Shown one piece after another: positions 17,153 to 28,625 of a DNA stretch of 64,000 nucleotides (positions are counted from its first letter, which is position 1; every line of letters begins with the position of its first letter). Location: NCBI GenBank assembly GCA_934500835.1, contig CAKSTR010000003.1, forward strand, positions 62,001 to 126,000, in the 5' to 3' direction. The notes below the pieces were generated by a model. It was given only the letters and a program-made list of their open reading frames with translations. It did no database searches and was not told the DNA's origin. The translations under genes were made by a program, and so were the position numbers. The DNA is from an uncultured Paracoccaceae bacterium. Lineage in GTDB: Bacteria > Pseudomonadota > Alphaproteobacteria > Rhodobacterales > Rhodobacteraceae.

Positions 17153-17280
17153 GGCTTTGCCCTTGGGATGCTGTCAGGGCGATATAGCGTCCGGGGCGGT
17201 CGAAGGGAAACCGCAAATAGCCGCAGTCCCCGGTTGCGGCCGGAGGCACAAGCGGGATGATGGCGGCAAAGGAGAGCGCG

Positions 17281-18132
17281 ATGCCCGAACTGCCTGAAGT
17301 CGAAACCGTCCGCCGTGGCCTCTTGCCGGCGATGGAGGGGCGCAGGATCATCCATGCGCAGGTCAACCGGCCGGATCTGCGCTGGCCCTTGCCCGACCGG
17401 ATGGCGGAACGGCTGACCGGCGCGCGGGTGCAGGGCCTGCGGCGGCGGTCGAAATACATTCTGGCCGATTTGTCGACGGACGAGTCGCTGCTGATCCATC
17501 TGGGAATGTCGGGACGGATGCTGGTTTCGGGCGTGACGATCGGTGGTTTTCACCACGACCATCCGGCACCGCAGAAACATGACCATGTGGTGCTTGAGAT
17601 GGAGGGCGGCGCGCGCGTCACCTTCAACGATGCCCGCCGGTTCGGCGCGATGGACCTGCTGGAAACGGCCGGTGCCGAAGCACATCCGCTGCTGGCGACT
17701 TTGGGGCCAGAGCCTTTGGGCAACACCTTCGACGGCATCTATCTGACCGGCGCCCTGCAGGGCCGGAGAACGCCGATCAAATCGGCGCTGCTGGATCAGC
17801 ATCTGGTTGCGGGTCTGGGCAATATCTACGTCTGCGAGGTGCTGTTCCGCGCCGGGATCGCCCCGCAACGGCTGGCCGGGGATCTGACGGAACCGCAGGC
17901 CGCAGGTCTGGTGCCCATCATCCGCGAGGTGCTGGCCGAGGCGATCGAGGCCGGCGGGTCCTCTTTGCGGGACCACCGGCAGGCCAATGGCGAGTTGGGG
18001 TATTTCCAGCACACCTTCCGCGTCTATGACCGCGAAGGACAGGCCTGCACCACGCCCGGCTGCACGGGCACTATCGGAAGGGTTGTGCAATCGGGGCGGT
18101 CCAGCTTCTACTGCCCGCAGTGTCAGCGGTGA
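17281..18132 (+). CDS. mutM: Formamidopyrimidine-DNA glycosylase
   Basis: 283-residue bifunctional DNA glycosylase/AP lyase that removes 8-oxoguanine and FaPy. It starts [14 protein letters not shown], with the catalytic Pro2 and Glu3, which fixes the start at 17281 although the frame opens 8 codons earlier. The beta-loop Lys (RRSKYIL, about residue 58) and the C-terminal zinc finger CTTPGC...CPQCQR are intact. Together with mutY at 28.6 kb both arms of the GO system lie within 12 kb. Confidence 0.97.
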   Translation: MPELPEVETVRRGLLPAMEGRRIIHAQVNRPDLRWPLPDRMAERLTGARVQGLRRRSKYILADLSTDESLLIHLGMSGRMLVSGVTIGGFHHDHPAPQKHDHVVLEMEGGARVTFNDARRFGAMDLLETAGAEAHPLLATLGPEPLGNTFDGIYLTGALQGRRTPIKSALLDQHLVAGLGNIYVCEVLFRAGIAPQRLAGDLTEPQAAGLVPIIREVLAEAIEAGGSSLRDHRQANGELGYFQHTFRVYDREGQACTTPGCTGTIGRVVQSGRSSFYCPQCQR

Positions 18133-18191
18133 CTTGCCTATCTTGCCGCCTCTGCTAGGAGTCCGCGCCAAGACCGCCCGGGGACAAAGTC

Positions 18192-18968
18192 ATGGCCTAT
18201 GAAACGCTGATCGTCGAGATCGAGGATTACATCACCCTCATCCGGCTGAACCGCCCGGATGCGCTGAATGCGCTGAACACCACGATCATGCGGGAACTGG
18301 CCGATGCCGTGACGCAGGCCGATGCCAATGACAAGGTGCGTTGCATTGTCATCACCGGATCGGAAAAGACCTTTGCCGCCGGGGCCGATGTGAAGGAAAT
18401 GGCGACGAAAGGGTTCTCGGACGTCTTCTTCGACAACCTTTTCGGCCCCGAAACCGCAGCAATCCAGCGTGTCCGCAAGCCGATGATCGCGGCGGTGTCG
18501 GGCTATTGCCTTGGCGGCGGCTGCGAGTTGGCGATGATGTGCGATTTCATCCTTGCCGCCGACACGGCGAAGTTCGGCCAACCCGAAATCAACCTGGGCA
18601 TCCCGGCCGGAATGGGCGGGACGCAGCGGCTGACCCGGCTTGTCGGGAAGTCGAAATCGATGGACATGCACCTGACTGGACGCTTCATGGACGCCGCCGA
18701 AGCCGAGCGGTGCGGGCTGGTCAGCCGCGTCTTCCCGGCCAAGTCGCTGATCGAAGAGGCGATGAAAGTGGCGGCCAAGATCGCCGAGAAGTCGATGATC
18801 ACCGCCATGTTGGTGAAGGAAGCGGTGAACCGGGCCGAAGAGACGACCCTGGCCGAGGGCCTTCTGCACGAACGCCGGCTGTTCCATGCCGCCTTTGCCA
18901 CCGCGGATCAGAAGGAGGGCATGGCCGCCTTCCTTGAAAAGCGCCAACCGCAGTTCCGCGACCGCTGA
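18192..18968 (+). CDS. Enoyl-CoA hydratase (crotonase family)
   Basis: 258-residue crotonase of normal length. The oxyanion-hole motifs are AAGADVKEM and [15 protein letters not shown]; both catalytic Glu residues are present (GGGCEL and GQPEINLG), so hydratase activity is expected. It resembles short-chain enoyl-CoA hydratases of fatty-acid and PaaF type. It lies 59 bp after mutM and ahead of the rpsT promoter; no other fatty-acid gene is beside it. Confidence 0.92.
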   Translation: MAYETLIVEIEDYITLIRLNRPDALNALNTTIMRELADAVTQADANDKVRCIVITGSEKTFAAGADVKEMATKGFSDVFFDNLFGPETAAIQRVRKPMIAAVSGYCLGGGCELAMMCDFILAADTAKFGQPEINLGIPAGMGGTQRLTRLVGKSKSMDMHLTGRFMDAAEAERCGLVSRVFPAKSLIEEAMKVAAKIAEKSMITAMLVKEAVNRAEETTLAEGLLHERRLFHAAFATADQKEGMAAFLEKRQPQFRDR

Positions 18969-18975
18969 TTCCCGT

Positions 18976-19004
18976 TTGCCTTTGGTGTGGCGGTGCCGTA
19001 TAGG
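18976..19004 (+). promoter_or_regulatory. Predicted sigma-70-type promoter of rpsT
   Basis: -35 TTGCCT (18976-18981), 17-bp spacer, -10 TATAGG (18999-19004), about 110 bp before the rpsT ATG. Both hexamers are close to consensus for a housekeeping promoter. Confidence 0.55.
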
Positions 19005-19113
19005 CCCGTCCCACATGCGCGTGGGCCCGCTTAGGCAAGAATCGTTCCCGATCCCTGATCGGGCCTTCGGTCTTTCGTGCGACAGACATTGAACAGACCG
19101 CAAGGAGCCAGCC

Positions 19114-19386
19114 ATGGCCAATACCGACCAGTCCAAGAAACGCGCCCGCCAGTCCGAGGCGCGCTATGCCGTGAACAAGGCGCGCCGTTCGCGCATCCGC
19201 ACCTTCCTGCGCAAGGTCGAAGAGGCTATCGCCTCGGGCGACCAGTCGGTTGCCGCCGATGCGCTGAAAGCCGCCCAGCCGGAACTGGCCCGCGGCGTCA
19301 CCAAGGGCGTGCTGCACAAGAACACCGTGTCGCGCAAGCTGTCGCGCCTCTCGTCGCGCGTGAAGGCGCTGTCGGCCAAGGCCTGA
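19114..19386 (+). CDS. rpsT: 30S ribosomal protein S20
   Basis: 90-residue basic helical protein: [20 protein letters not shown] start, [17 protein letters not shown], and [20 protein letters not shown] near the end, all typical of S20. It binds 16S rRNA in the small subunit. AAGGAG precedes the ATG. Placement just upstream of dnaA is common in Rhodobacteraceae. Confidence 0.98.
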   Translation: MANTDQSKKRARQSEARYAVNKARRSRIRTFLRKVEEAIASGDQSVAADALKAAQPELARGVTKGVLHKNTVSRKLSRLSSRVKALSAKA

Positions 19387-19409
19387 CCCGCCTTTTCGGA
19401 CGAAAAATG

Positions 19410-19443
19410 ACGGGGATGCAAAGCCTTGCGCTTGCATCCCCGT
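19410..19443 (+). terminator. Hairpin terminator after rpsT
   Basis: ACGGGGATGCAA and TTGCATCCCCGT form a perfect 12-bp stem around a 10-base loop, 23 bp after the rpsT stop. The following bases (CTGCATTT) are only weakly T-rich. Confidence 0.7.
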
Positions 19444-19922
19444 CTGCATTTCGGCCTCTGGTTTGTGGGGTATTCCGGGGGGCGTTTTCAGCCCCGTGGC
19501 CGAATTGCCAGAGCCTTCGGGATTCGCCGCGACGGAATCTCTGTCAAGCTCGTTGTTCGGTTGCAGAGCCTGTCGGGACCGGGCTAGCGTCACCCTGCGA
19601 TTCACTTCGTCTTGGGGGACAGGTCGTGGTCGCAGACTGAAACCGCGCTGCCAATGAATGCCGGACTTGTTTCCGGTAATAAGCGGATTTTGTTTGCGAA
19701 CATGGTTTTTGCGTGACGCTTTTGGCGTCCTGGCCAGAACGGCCATTCTGCCGCAACTCTGTGCGGCATGTCGGCTTGCCATGCCCCCAAGGCCCGGATC
19801 ACTCCCTCTCTGCCGCTGCGGCGGAGAGAGAGCGTATTTGTGTGCGGATCGCAGGTAGTGGTGAAGAGCGGGTTTCGGGTGCGCTTCAGCACCCGGATAG
19901 AATTATGCAGGTCGGACAGGAC
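19444..19922. other. Gene-free stretch upstream of dnaA
   Basis: 479 bp with no convincing gene. Short frames here lack ribosome-binding sites and family similarity. No exact DnaA box (TTATCCACA) or clustered near-match and no AT-rich unwinding region were seen, so there is no support for a replication origin here. It presumably contains the dnaA promoter, which could not be pinned down by eye. Confidence 0.6.
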
Positions 19923-21278
19923 ATGACGAACGAGACTTGGGGACAGGTTCGCGAAGCGCTGATGCAGCGGGTAGGTAAGAACAACTACACCACCTGGATC
20001 GAACCCCTCCGGCTGGCACACCTGAAGAATGGCGTCGCGCATTTCGAAGTGCCGACCAGCTTCTTTGGCGACTGGGTGCAACGCAACTATGCCGACCAGA
20101 TCCGCAGCCAGCTTGTGACCGCCGGAGCCGAGGTGCACCGGATCGAATTTGCCGTGGCCAGTGGCCCGGCCAGCCCGGCCCCGCTGAAACCCGCGGCCGC
20201 GCGCGCGGCTCGCCCCCGGGCGGCGCAGGACGAGGATCTGCCCGGCGCGCCGCTGGACGCCCGTTTCACCTTCGACACTTTCGTCGTCGGCAAGCCGAAC
20301 GAACTGGCCCATGCCGCCGCCCGCCGGGTGGCCGAAGGCGGTCCGGTGACCTTCAATCCGCTGTTCCTTTATGGCGGGGTCGGGCTTGGCAAGACCCACC
20401 TGATGCATGCCATTGCGCATGAATTGCAGGCCCGCCGCCCCGATCTTCGGGTGCTGTATCTTTCGGCCGAGCAGTTCATGTATCGCTTCATCCAGGCGCT
20501 GCGCGACAAGCAGGTGATGGATTTCAAGCAACTCTTCCGCTCGGTCGATGTGCTGATGGTCGATGACGTGCAGTTCATCGCCGGCAAGGATTCCACGCAG
20601 GAAGAGTTCTTCCATACGTTCAACGCCCTGGTCGATCAGAACAAGCAGATCGTCATCTCGGCCGACCGTGCGCCGGGCGAGATCAAGGATCTGGAGGACC
20701 GGATCAAAAGCCGCCTGCAATGCGGGCTGGTGGTGGACCTGCATCCCACCGATTACGAATTGCGCCTTGGCATCCTGCAACAGAAGGTCGAGGTCTATCG
20801 CAACCAGTACAAGGGCCTGCAGATCGCGTCCGGTGTGCTGGAGTTCCTTGCGCATCGCATCACCACCAACGTCCGCGTGCTGGAAGGCGCGCTGACCCGG
20901 CTTTTCGCCTTTGCCAGCCTTGTGGGCCGCGAGATCACGCTGGATCTGGCGCAGGATTGCCTTGCCGATATTCTGCGTGCCTCGGACCGCAAGCTGACGA
21001 TCGAGGAGATCCAGCGCAAGGTGGCCGAGCATTACAACATCCGTCTGGCGGATATGATCGGCCCGAAGCGGCTGCGCACCATCGCCCGGCCGCGGCAGGT
21101 GGCGATGTATCTGGCCAAGCAGCTGACCCCGAGGTCGCTGCCCGAAATCGGCAGACGTTTCGGCGGGCGCGATCACACGACAATCATGCACGGCGTCCGC
21201 AAGATTGAGGAACTGATGGCCATGGACAGCCAGCTTGCGGATGATCTGCAACTCCTGAAGCGGATGCTTCAAGGCTGA
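19923..21278 (+). CDS. dnaA: Chromosomal replication initiator DnaA
   Basis: 451-residue DnaA. The N-terminal domain begins TNETWGQVREALMQRVGKNN; a Pro/Ala-rich linker leads to the AAA+ core with Walker A GGVGLGKTHL and Walker B LMVDDVQFIAGK, and the C-terminal DNA-binding signature is GGRDHTTIMHGVRKIEELM. Full length and intact. An alternative ATG lies 6 codons upstream (19905). It heads dnaA-dnaN-recF-(VOC)-(micro-ORF)-(lysE)-gyrB, a variant of the classic gene order. DnaA melts the origin and loads the helicase. Confidence 0.98.
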   Translation: MTNETWGQVREALMQRVGKNNYTTWIEPLRLAHLKNGVAHFEVPTSFFGDWVQRNYADQIRSQLVTAGAEVHRIEFAVASGPASPAPLKPAAARAARPRAAQDEDLPGAPLDARFTFDTFVVGKPNELAHAAARRVAEGGPVTFNPLFLYGGVGLGKTHLMHAIAHELQARRPDLRVLYLSAEQFMYRFIQALRDKQVMDFKQLFRSVDVLMVDDVQFIAGKDSTQEEFFHTFNALVDQNKQIVISADRAPGEIKDLEDRIKSRLQCGLVVDLHPTDYELRLGILQQKVEVYRNQYKGLQIASGVLEFLAHRITTNVRVLEGALTRLFAFASLVGREITLDLAQDCLADILRASDRKLTIEEIQRKVAEHYNIRLADMIGPKRLRTIARPRQVAMYLAKQLTPRSLPEIGRRFGGRDHTTIMHGVRKIEELMAMDSQLADDLQLLKRMLQG

Positions 21279-21399
21279 CCCGCCGCGGCCTTGACGGCCC
21301 CGGCAAAGCCTCTCAAAGTCGCGCGGAAATGATTGCGAACCGGCCAAAGCCGGGTAATGTCGGTGTCCCCGTATCCGGGGTCCGGCAGGGGGATGATGG

Positions 21400-22518
21400 A
21401 TGAAACTCTCGATCGAACGCGGCACGCTTCTGAAGGCGCTGGCCCAGGCCCAATCCGTGGTTGAACGGCGCAACACGATCCCGATCCTTGCCAACGTGCT
21501 GATCGAGGCGGAAGGGGCGCAGGTTTCGCTTCGCGCCACCGATCTGGATATCGAAGTTGTGGACCGCGCCGCTGCCATGGTGGAACGCCCCGGCGCCACG
21601 ACGGTCTCGGCGGTGATGCTGCATGAGATCGTGCGCAAGCTGCCGGATGGCGCGCTGGTGAACCTGACCGAAGACGGCGCATCGGGCCGGCTGACGATCA
21701 CGGCGGGCCGGTCGACCTTCAGCTTGGCGACGCTGCCGAAAGAAGACTTCCCGGTGATGGCATCGTCGGAATACGCGACCAATTTCTCGGCCAAGGCGCC
21801 CGAGTTGCGGCGGCTGTTCGACAAGGCGAAATTCGCCATTTCGACCGAGGAGACGCGATATTACCTGAATGGCGTCTACATGCATGTGGCCACCGGCGAG
21901 GATGGTCCGGTGCTGCGCTGCGTGGCGACCGATGGGCACCGTCTGGCCCGGATCGACGCGCCCCTGCCCGGCGGCGCCGAGGCGATGCCCGGCGTGATCG
22001 TGCCGCGCAAGACCGTGGGCGAGTTGCGCAAGCTGCTGGATGATGACGAGGCGCAGATTGCGGTTTCGGTCTCGGAGACCAAGGTGCGCTTTGCGACGCC
22101 GGCGATCACCCTGACCTCGAAGGTGATCGATGGCACCTTCCCGGATTACAGCCGCGTCATTCCCACCGGCAACACCCGCCGTCTGGAAGTGGACGCGACC
22201 GAATTCGCCAAGGCCGTGGACCGGGTGGCGACGGTGTCCTCGGAGCGGTCCCGCGCGGTGAAGCTGGCTCTGGATGAGGACCGGCTGGTCCTTTCGGTCA
22301 ACGCGCCGGATTCCGGGGCCGCCGAGGAAGAACTGGCGGTGGCCTATGCCGACGAACGGTTGGAGATTGGCTTCAACGCCAAGTATCTGCTGGAGATCGC
22401 GTCCCAGGTGGATCGTGAGAATGCAGTGTTCCTGTTCAACTCTTCCGGCGACCCGACCTTGATGCGCGAGGGCAATGATACCAGCGCGGTCTATGTCGTG
22501 ATGCCGATGCGCGTCTGA
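21400..22518 (+). CDS. dnaN: DNA polymerase III beta subunit (sliding clamp)
   Basis: 372-residue sliding clamp, normal length, three repeated clamp domains. It starts MKLSIERGTLLKALAQAQSV and ends with the conserved PMRV. The ring it forms tethers polymerase III and recruits partners such as DinB (56.5 kb). It follows dnaA by 121 bp; a hairpin repeat element lies between it and recF. Confidence 0.98.
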   Translation: MKLSIERGTLLKALAQAQSVVERRNTIPILANVLIEAEGAQVSLRATDLDIEVVDRAAAMVERPGATTVSAVMLHEIVRKLPDGALVNLTEDGASGRLTITAGRSTFSLATLPKEDFPVMASSEYATNFSAKAPELRRLFDKAKFAISTEETRYYLNGVYMHVATGEDGPVLRCVATDGHRLARIDAPLPGGAEAMPGVIVPRKTVGELRKLLDDDEAQIAVSVSETKVRFATPAITLTSKVIDGTFPDYSRVIPTGNTRRLEVDATEFAKAVDRVATVSSERSRAVKLALDEDRLVLSVNAPDSGAAEEELAVAYADERLEIGFNAKYLLEIASQVDRENAVFLFNSSGDPTLMREGNDTSAVYVVMPMRV

Positions 22519-22524
22519 TCGACG

Positions 22525-22572
22525 CCGGGGGCCAGCCCCCGGACCCCCGGGGATATTTTCGCCAAAGTGAAG
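22525..22572 (+). repeat. Intergenic hairpin-plus-tail repeat, copy A
   Basis: Hairpin CCGGGGGC-CA-GCCCCCGG (22525-22542) followed by a tail CCCCGGGGATATTTTCGCC, then AAAGTGAAG (22545-22572). The tail is shared with four other gene-end sites in the window (32150, 54937, 56447, 60499). It lies between dnaN and recF and could act as a terminator or processing site. Confidence 0.8.
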
Positions 22573-22583
22573 GGCCAGGTGCG

Positions 22584-23672
22584 ATGCAGGGTCTGGCGAT
22601 CTCATCGCTGAGCCTTTCCCACTTCCGCAGCCATCGCGCGACGCGGCTGTCTTTCGATGGCCGGCCAGCGGCGATCGTGGGGCCGAACGGGGCGGGCAAG
22701 ACCAATATTCTTGAGGCGGTTTCGCTGTTGTCCCCTGGGCGGGGGCTGCGCCGGGCGGGCGCCGACGAGCTGGTGCGGCGACCCGAGGCGCTTGGCTGGA
22801 AGGTAGCCGCACAGGTATTCGGTATCGGCGGCGCGCATGAGATCGAGACCTGGGCCGAGGGGGGCGAGGCACGGCAGACGCGGATCGATGGCAAGGCGGC
22901 GACGCAGATCGCCCTGGGGCGGATCCTGCGCGTGCTTTGGCTGGTGCCCGCGATGGACCGGATATGGATCGAGGCGGCGGAAGGGCGGCGGCGCTTTCTG
23001 GACCGGATCGTGCTGTCCTTTGTGCCGGACCATGCCGAGGCGGTTCTTTCCTATGAAAAGGCCATGCGCGACCGCAACCGGCTGTTGAAGGATCAGGTTC
23101 AGGACGCGCATTGGTACACCGCACTTGAGGCACGGATGGAAGAAAGCGGGCGGCAGGTGACGGCGAACCGGGAGCGAGTGCTGGCACGGATCGCGCTTGC
23201 GCAGGAGGGCGCCGAGACTGCCTTTCCGCAATCCGAACTGTCGCTCATATACCCCGAAGGAGAGCCTGCGGATCTTGCGCGCGCTTTGTCCGAGGGGCGC
23301 CGGCGCGACATGGCCGCGGGGCGGACGCTGGTCGGCCCGCATCGCGTCGATCTTGCGGCCGTCTATAGTGCAAAGGGGGTGAGGGCGGATCAATGCTCGA
23401 CCGGAGAGCAGAAGGCGCTGTTGATCAGCCTGATCCTTGCCAATGCGCGGGCGTTGGCCGCCGATCTTGGCCATGCGCCGGTTCTGCTGCTGGATGAGGT
23501 GGCGGCGCATCTGGACGCCAGCCGCCGCGCTGCCCTTTATGACGAGATCTGCGCCCTTGGCGCACAGGCGCTGATGACAGGGACCGAACCGGCCCTGTTT
23601 GACAGCCTTGGAAATCGCGGGCAAACCTTGACCGTCGCCGAGGAGAGCGGCCTGAGCCAGGTGCTTGAATGA
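22584..23672 (+). CDS. recF: DNA replication and repair protein RecF
   Basis: 362-residue SMC-like ATPase. Walker A is IVGPNGAGKTNILEAVS, the ABC-type signature is STGEQKALLISLIL, and Walker B is VLLLDEVAAHLD. RecF directs RecA loading at gaps. The ATG lies 65 bp after the dnaN stop, just past repeat copy A. The stop overlaps the next gene by 4 bp (ATGA, 23669-23672). Confidence 0.97.
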   Translation: MQGLAISSLSLSHFRSHRATRLSFDGRPAAIVGPNGAGKTNILEAVSLLSPGRGLRRAGADELVRRPEALGWKVAAQVFGIGGAHEIETWAEGGEARQTRIDGKAATQIALGRILRVLWLVPAMDRIWIEAAEGRRRFLDRIVLSFVPDHAEAVLSYEKAMRDRNRLLKDQVQDAHWYTALEARMEESGRQVTANRERVLARIALAQEGAETAFPQSELSLIYPEGEPADLARALSEGRRRDMAAGRTLVGPHRVDLAAVYSAKGVRADQCSTGEQKALLISLILANARALAADLGHAPVLLLDEVAAHLDASRRAALYDEICALGAQALMTGTEPALFDSLGNRGQTLTVAEESGLSQVLE

Positions 23673-24097
23673 CCCCGCAGCGCGTTACCCTGATCACGCT
23701 TGGCGTTGCCGATCTTGCGGCCTCGCGCGCCTTCTATGCCCGGCTGGGCTGGCAGGAGCACAAGGAAAGCCAGCCGGGTGTGGCCTTCTTCCAGTTGCAG
23801 GGCGCCGCGTTGGCGCTGTTCGCCGCCGCAGATCTTGCGGCGGACCAGGGCCGCCCTGAGGCGGCGCTCGGGACCGGCGCGATCACTCTGGCGCAGAATT
23901 TCGCAACCGGGGCCGAGGTGGACGCGGCCTATGCCGCCGCCCTGGCTGCGGGTGGCAGCGCCCTGAAGGCGCCGGAAAAGGTGTTCTGGGGTGGCTATTC
24001 CGGCTACTGGGCGGACCCCGATGGACATGTCTGGGAAGTCGCGATGAACCCGTTTTGGCCGCTTGCCGCAGACGGCAGCCTGAGATTGCCGGGATGA
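23669..24097 (+). CDS. VOC (glyoxalase/bleomycin-resistance) family protein
   Basis: 142-residue single-module vicinal-oxygen-chelate protein: ITLGVADLAASRAFYARLGW at the start, VAFFQLQGAALALF in the middle, and WGGYSGYWADPDGHVWEVA at the end, where a Glu (WEVA) usually binds metal. Substrate unknown; the fold is used by glyoxalases, dioxygenases and drug-binding proteins. It is coupled by ATGA to recF upstream and to a 38-codon frame downstream. Confidence 0.9.
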   Translation: MTPQRVTLITLGVADLAASRAFYARLGWQEHKESQPGVAFFQLQGAALALFAAADLAADQGRPEAALGTGAITLAQNFATGAEVDAAYAAALAAGGSALKAPEKVFWGGYSGYWADPDGHVWEVAMNPFWPLAADGSLRLPG

Positions 24098-24210
24098 CCG
24101 CGGTTTCAACGCGGATGCAGAGGTTGATCCGGGCCGGTCTGGACCGGATCGCCGCCGACGAATGCCCCGCCGCCCTGCTGGCGGCCCGGTCCGGATTGCG
24201 TTTCGGATGA
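24094..24210 (+). CDS. 38-residue micro-ORF coupled to both neighbours
   Basis: An ATG at 24094 overlaps the VOC stop (ATGA) and the TGA at 24208-24210 overlaps the LysE start ATG at 24207 (ATGA again). The product begins MTAVSTRMQRLIRAGLDRIA and is basic, with one Cys and a predicted amphipathic helix. Similarity to a known family is not recognised. The double ATGA overlap is the same arrangement as the flanking genes use and would let ribosomes pass from VOC to lysE. It may be a real small protein, or only a translated spacer that couples the two genes. Confidence 0.5.
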   Translation: MTAVSTRMQRLIRAGLDRIAADECPAALLAARSGLRFG

Positions 24211-24827
24211 CCGTCACCACCCATCAGTTGCTGCTTTATGCGCTGGGCATGGCGGGTCTCTGGGCGGTGCCCGGTCCGGTCTGGGTGGCGCTGACGGCGC
24301 GGGCCCTGTCAGGCGGGATGCGCGGGGCCTGGCCTTTGGCCATCGGCGTGACGCTGGGGGATCTGATCTGGCCGCTCTGCGCCATCCTTGGCCTTGCCTG
24401 GGTGCTGTCGGTCTATGGCGATTTCCTGGCCGTTCTGCGCTGGATCGCAGCGGCGGTCTTCATCACCATGGGCATCCTTCTGATCCGCAAGCCGGCGGCC
24501 GTTCAGGGTGCCGACAGCCGGCTGACGCGGCCCGGGGCCTGGGCCGGGTTTTCGGTCGGCGTGGCGGCGGTGATCGGCAACCCCAAGGCCATTCTGTTCT
24601 ACATGGGATTCCTGCCCGGCTTCTTCGATCTGACCCGCGTCACCGTGCCGGATATCCTTGCCATTCTCTTCGTATCGGCCTTCGTTCCGATGATCGGCAA
24701 CCTTTGCCTGGCGCTGTTTCTGGACCGGGCGCGGAAGCTTTTGTCCAGTCCGCAGGCGCTGCGGCGGATGAACATCGGCTCGGGGGTGCTTCTGATCCTT
24801 GTCGGCCTTGTGATCCCCTTCACCTGA
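24207..24827 (+). CDS. LysE/RhtB family amino-acid exporter
   Basis: 206-residue membrane protein with about six hydrophobic segments. It has the LysE/RhtB N-terminal signature around WAVPGPVWVALTARALSGGM and the central VAAVIGNPKAILFYMGFLPG. These proteins export amino acids or their lactones across the inner membrane. The start at 24207 is set by the ATGA overlap with the micro-ORF. It lies ahead of the gyrB promoter, so it ends the recF-linked group. Confidence 0.9.
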   Translation: MTVTTHQLLLYALGMAGLWAVPGPVWVALTARALSGGMRGAWPLAIGVTLGDLIWPLCAILGLAWVLSVYGDFLAVLRWIAAAVFITMGILLIRKPAAVQGADSRLTRPGAWAGFSVGVAAVIGNPKAILFYMGFLPGFFDLTRVTVPDILAILFVSAFVPMIGNLCLALFLDRARKLLSSPQALRRMNIGSGVLLILVGLVIPFT

Positions 24828-24849
24828 CACTAAATCTGGTGTCCCGTGC

Positions 24850-27358
<2,509 letters not shown>

Positions 27359-27374
27359 CCCGCGCCGGCGCCCG

Positions 27375-28523
27375 TTACGGTGCGCCGGCCGGCATCGGGT
27401 TGGTGCCCTTGTTGTAGGGCGTCCAGTCGGTGATATCGGGGTAGAACTGCTTGCGCCAGGCGCGCACGCGGGGATTCATCCGGCGCCGCCACAGCGGCGG
27501 GACCAGCGCCATGAAGTTCATCATCGGATAGCCGAACGGCAGTTGCGGCGCGTCTTCCTCGGCATAGGTCTGCAAGAGCGGGAAACGCCGGTCCGGCTTG
27601 TAATGGTGGTCCGAGTGGCGTTGCAGGTTGATCAGCAGCCAGTTGGTCGCCTTGTGCGAGGCGTTCCATGAATGCCGGGGCAGGGCGTGTTCATACTTGC
27701 CGTCGCCCAGGTGGCGGCGGGTCAGGCCGTAGTGTTCGACGTAGTTCGTCAGCTCCAGCTGCCAGATCGCGGTGAAGGCCTGGATGAAGAAGAACAGCAC
27801 CCCCATCCAGCCGCCAAGCGCCAGTGCAATCAGCACCATCACCGTCTGCAGCCCCCAATAGCGCCAGAACGGGTTTGTCGGATGGAACCACGGCAGGTCC
27901 TTGCGTTTGAGCCAGGCCTTTTCGGTGCGGAAGGCCGAGGTCCAGCTTTCCCGCAGCACCCGCGGGAAGAAGCGGTGGAAATTCTCGTTGTAGCGGGCGC
28001 TTACCGCATCGCGCGGGGTGCCGACGTAAAGGTGGTGCACCTTCAGATGCTCGGTCCGGAAATGAGAGTAGAGCACCGAGGCCAGCAGCAGATCGCCCAG
28101 CCAACGCTCGATCTTCGGCTTCTGGTGCATCAGTTCATGGCTGTAATTGATGCCGATGGTGCCGGACATCACCCCCATGCCGATGAAGAGGAAGACCTTC
28201 TCGAAAAGGTTCAGATGCCCCGCCTGCGGCACGAACCACAGCATGAAACACAGGGTGAAGAACTGCACGGGGAACCAGATCATCGTCAGCAGCCGGTAAA
28301 GGTGCAGATCGTCCTCGGGCGTGTCGGTGTCGGGGTTTTCTTCGTTGTGCCCGGTCAGCGCATCCAGAACCGAGAAAAGCGCCCAGCAGTAAAGCGGCAG
28401 GGCAAGCACCCAGAGACCGCCCAGCCCCATGCCAAGAAAGGCCATCGGCACGGTGCCAAGCGACAACCAGAAGGGCAGCGCACGCATTGGAGAGGAGATG
28501 TCCTCGGTCGGGGCGGTGGTCAT
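27375..28523 (-). CDS. alkB: AlkB-type membrane alkane/fatty-acid monooxygenase
   Basis: 382-residue integral-membrane di-iron protein. The histidine boxes of the AlkB branch of the fatty-acid desaturase superfamily are present in order: NYSHELMHQKPKIERW, FRTEHLKVHHLYVGTP, NYVEHYGLTRR (the HYG box of AlkB) and LQRHSDHHYKPDRRFP. Six hydrophobic segments lie before and between the boxes. AlkB hydroxylates terminal methyl groups using rubredoxin as electron donor. The start at 28523 has GAGAG upstream; the frame opens 14 codons earlier. No rubredoxin gene is in the window, so electron supply must come from elsewhere and the substrate is uncertain. Confidence 0.9.
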   Translation of the reverse strand: MTTAPTEDISSPMRALPFWLSLGTVPMAFLGMGLGGLWVLALPLYCWALFSVLDALTGHNEENPDTDTPEDDLHLYRLLTMIWFPVQFFTLCFMLWFVPQAGHLNLFEKVFLFIGMGVMSGTIGINYSHELMHQKPKIERWLGDLLLASVLYSHFRTEHLKVHHLYVGTPRDAVSARYNENFHRFFPRVLRESWTSAFRTEKAWLKRKDLPWFHPTNPFWRYWGLQTVMVLIALALGGWMGVLFFFIQAFTAIWQLELTNYVEHYGLTRRHLGDGKYEHALPRHSWNASHKATNWLLINLQRHSDHHYKPDRRFPLLQTYAEEDAPQLPFGYPMMNFMALVPPLWRRRMNPRVRAWRKQFYPDITDWTPYNKGTNPMPAGAP

Positions 28524-28625
28524 AGGGGTCTCTCTCGGGATATGCGCCGGACCGGGCCGGATCACCGCGGCGCTTGTTTGCAGGCAATTCTATCCGCGCC
28601 GGGATGCCAGCTCAACGCGGCGAAA

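Noticed and set aside
19444..19922. Replication origin next to dnaA
   Set aside because: No DnaA-box cluster or AT-rich unwinding region is visible.
19602..21839. Long open frame (745 codons) on the minus strand across dnaA and the start of dnaN
   Set aside because: The plus strand encodes intact DnaA and DnaN here, and the minus-strand product matches nothing known. It is a codon-bias shadow.
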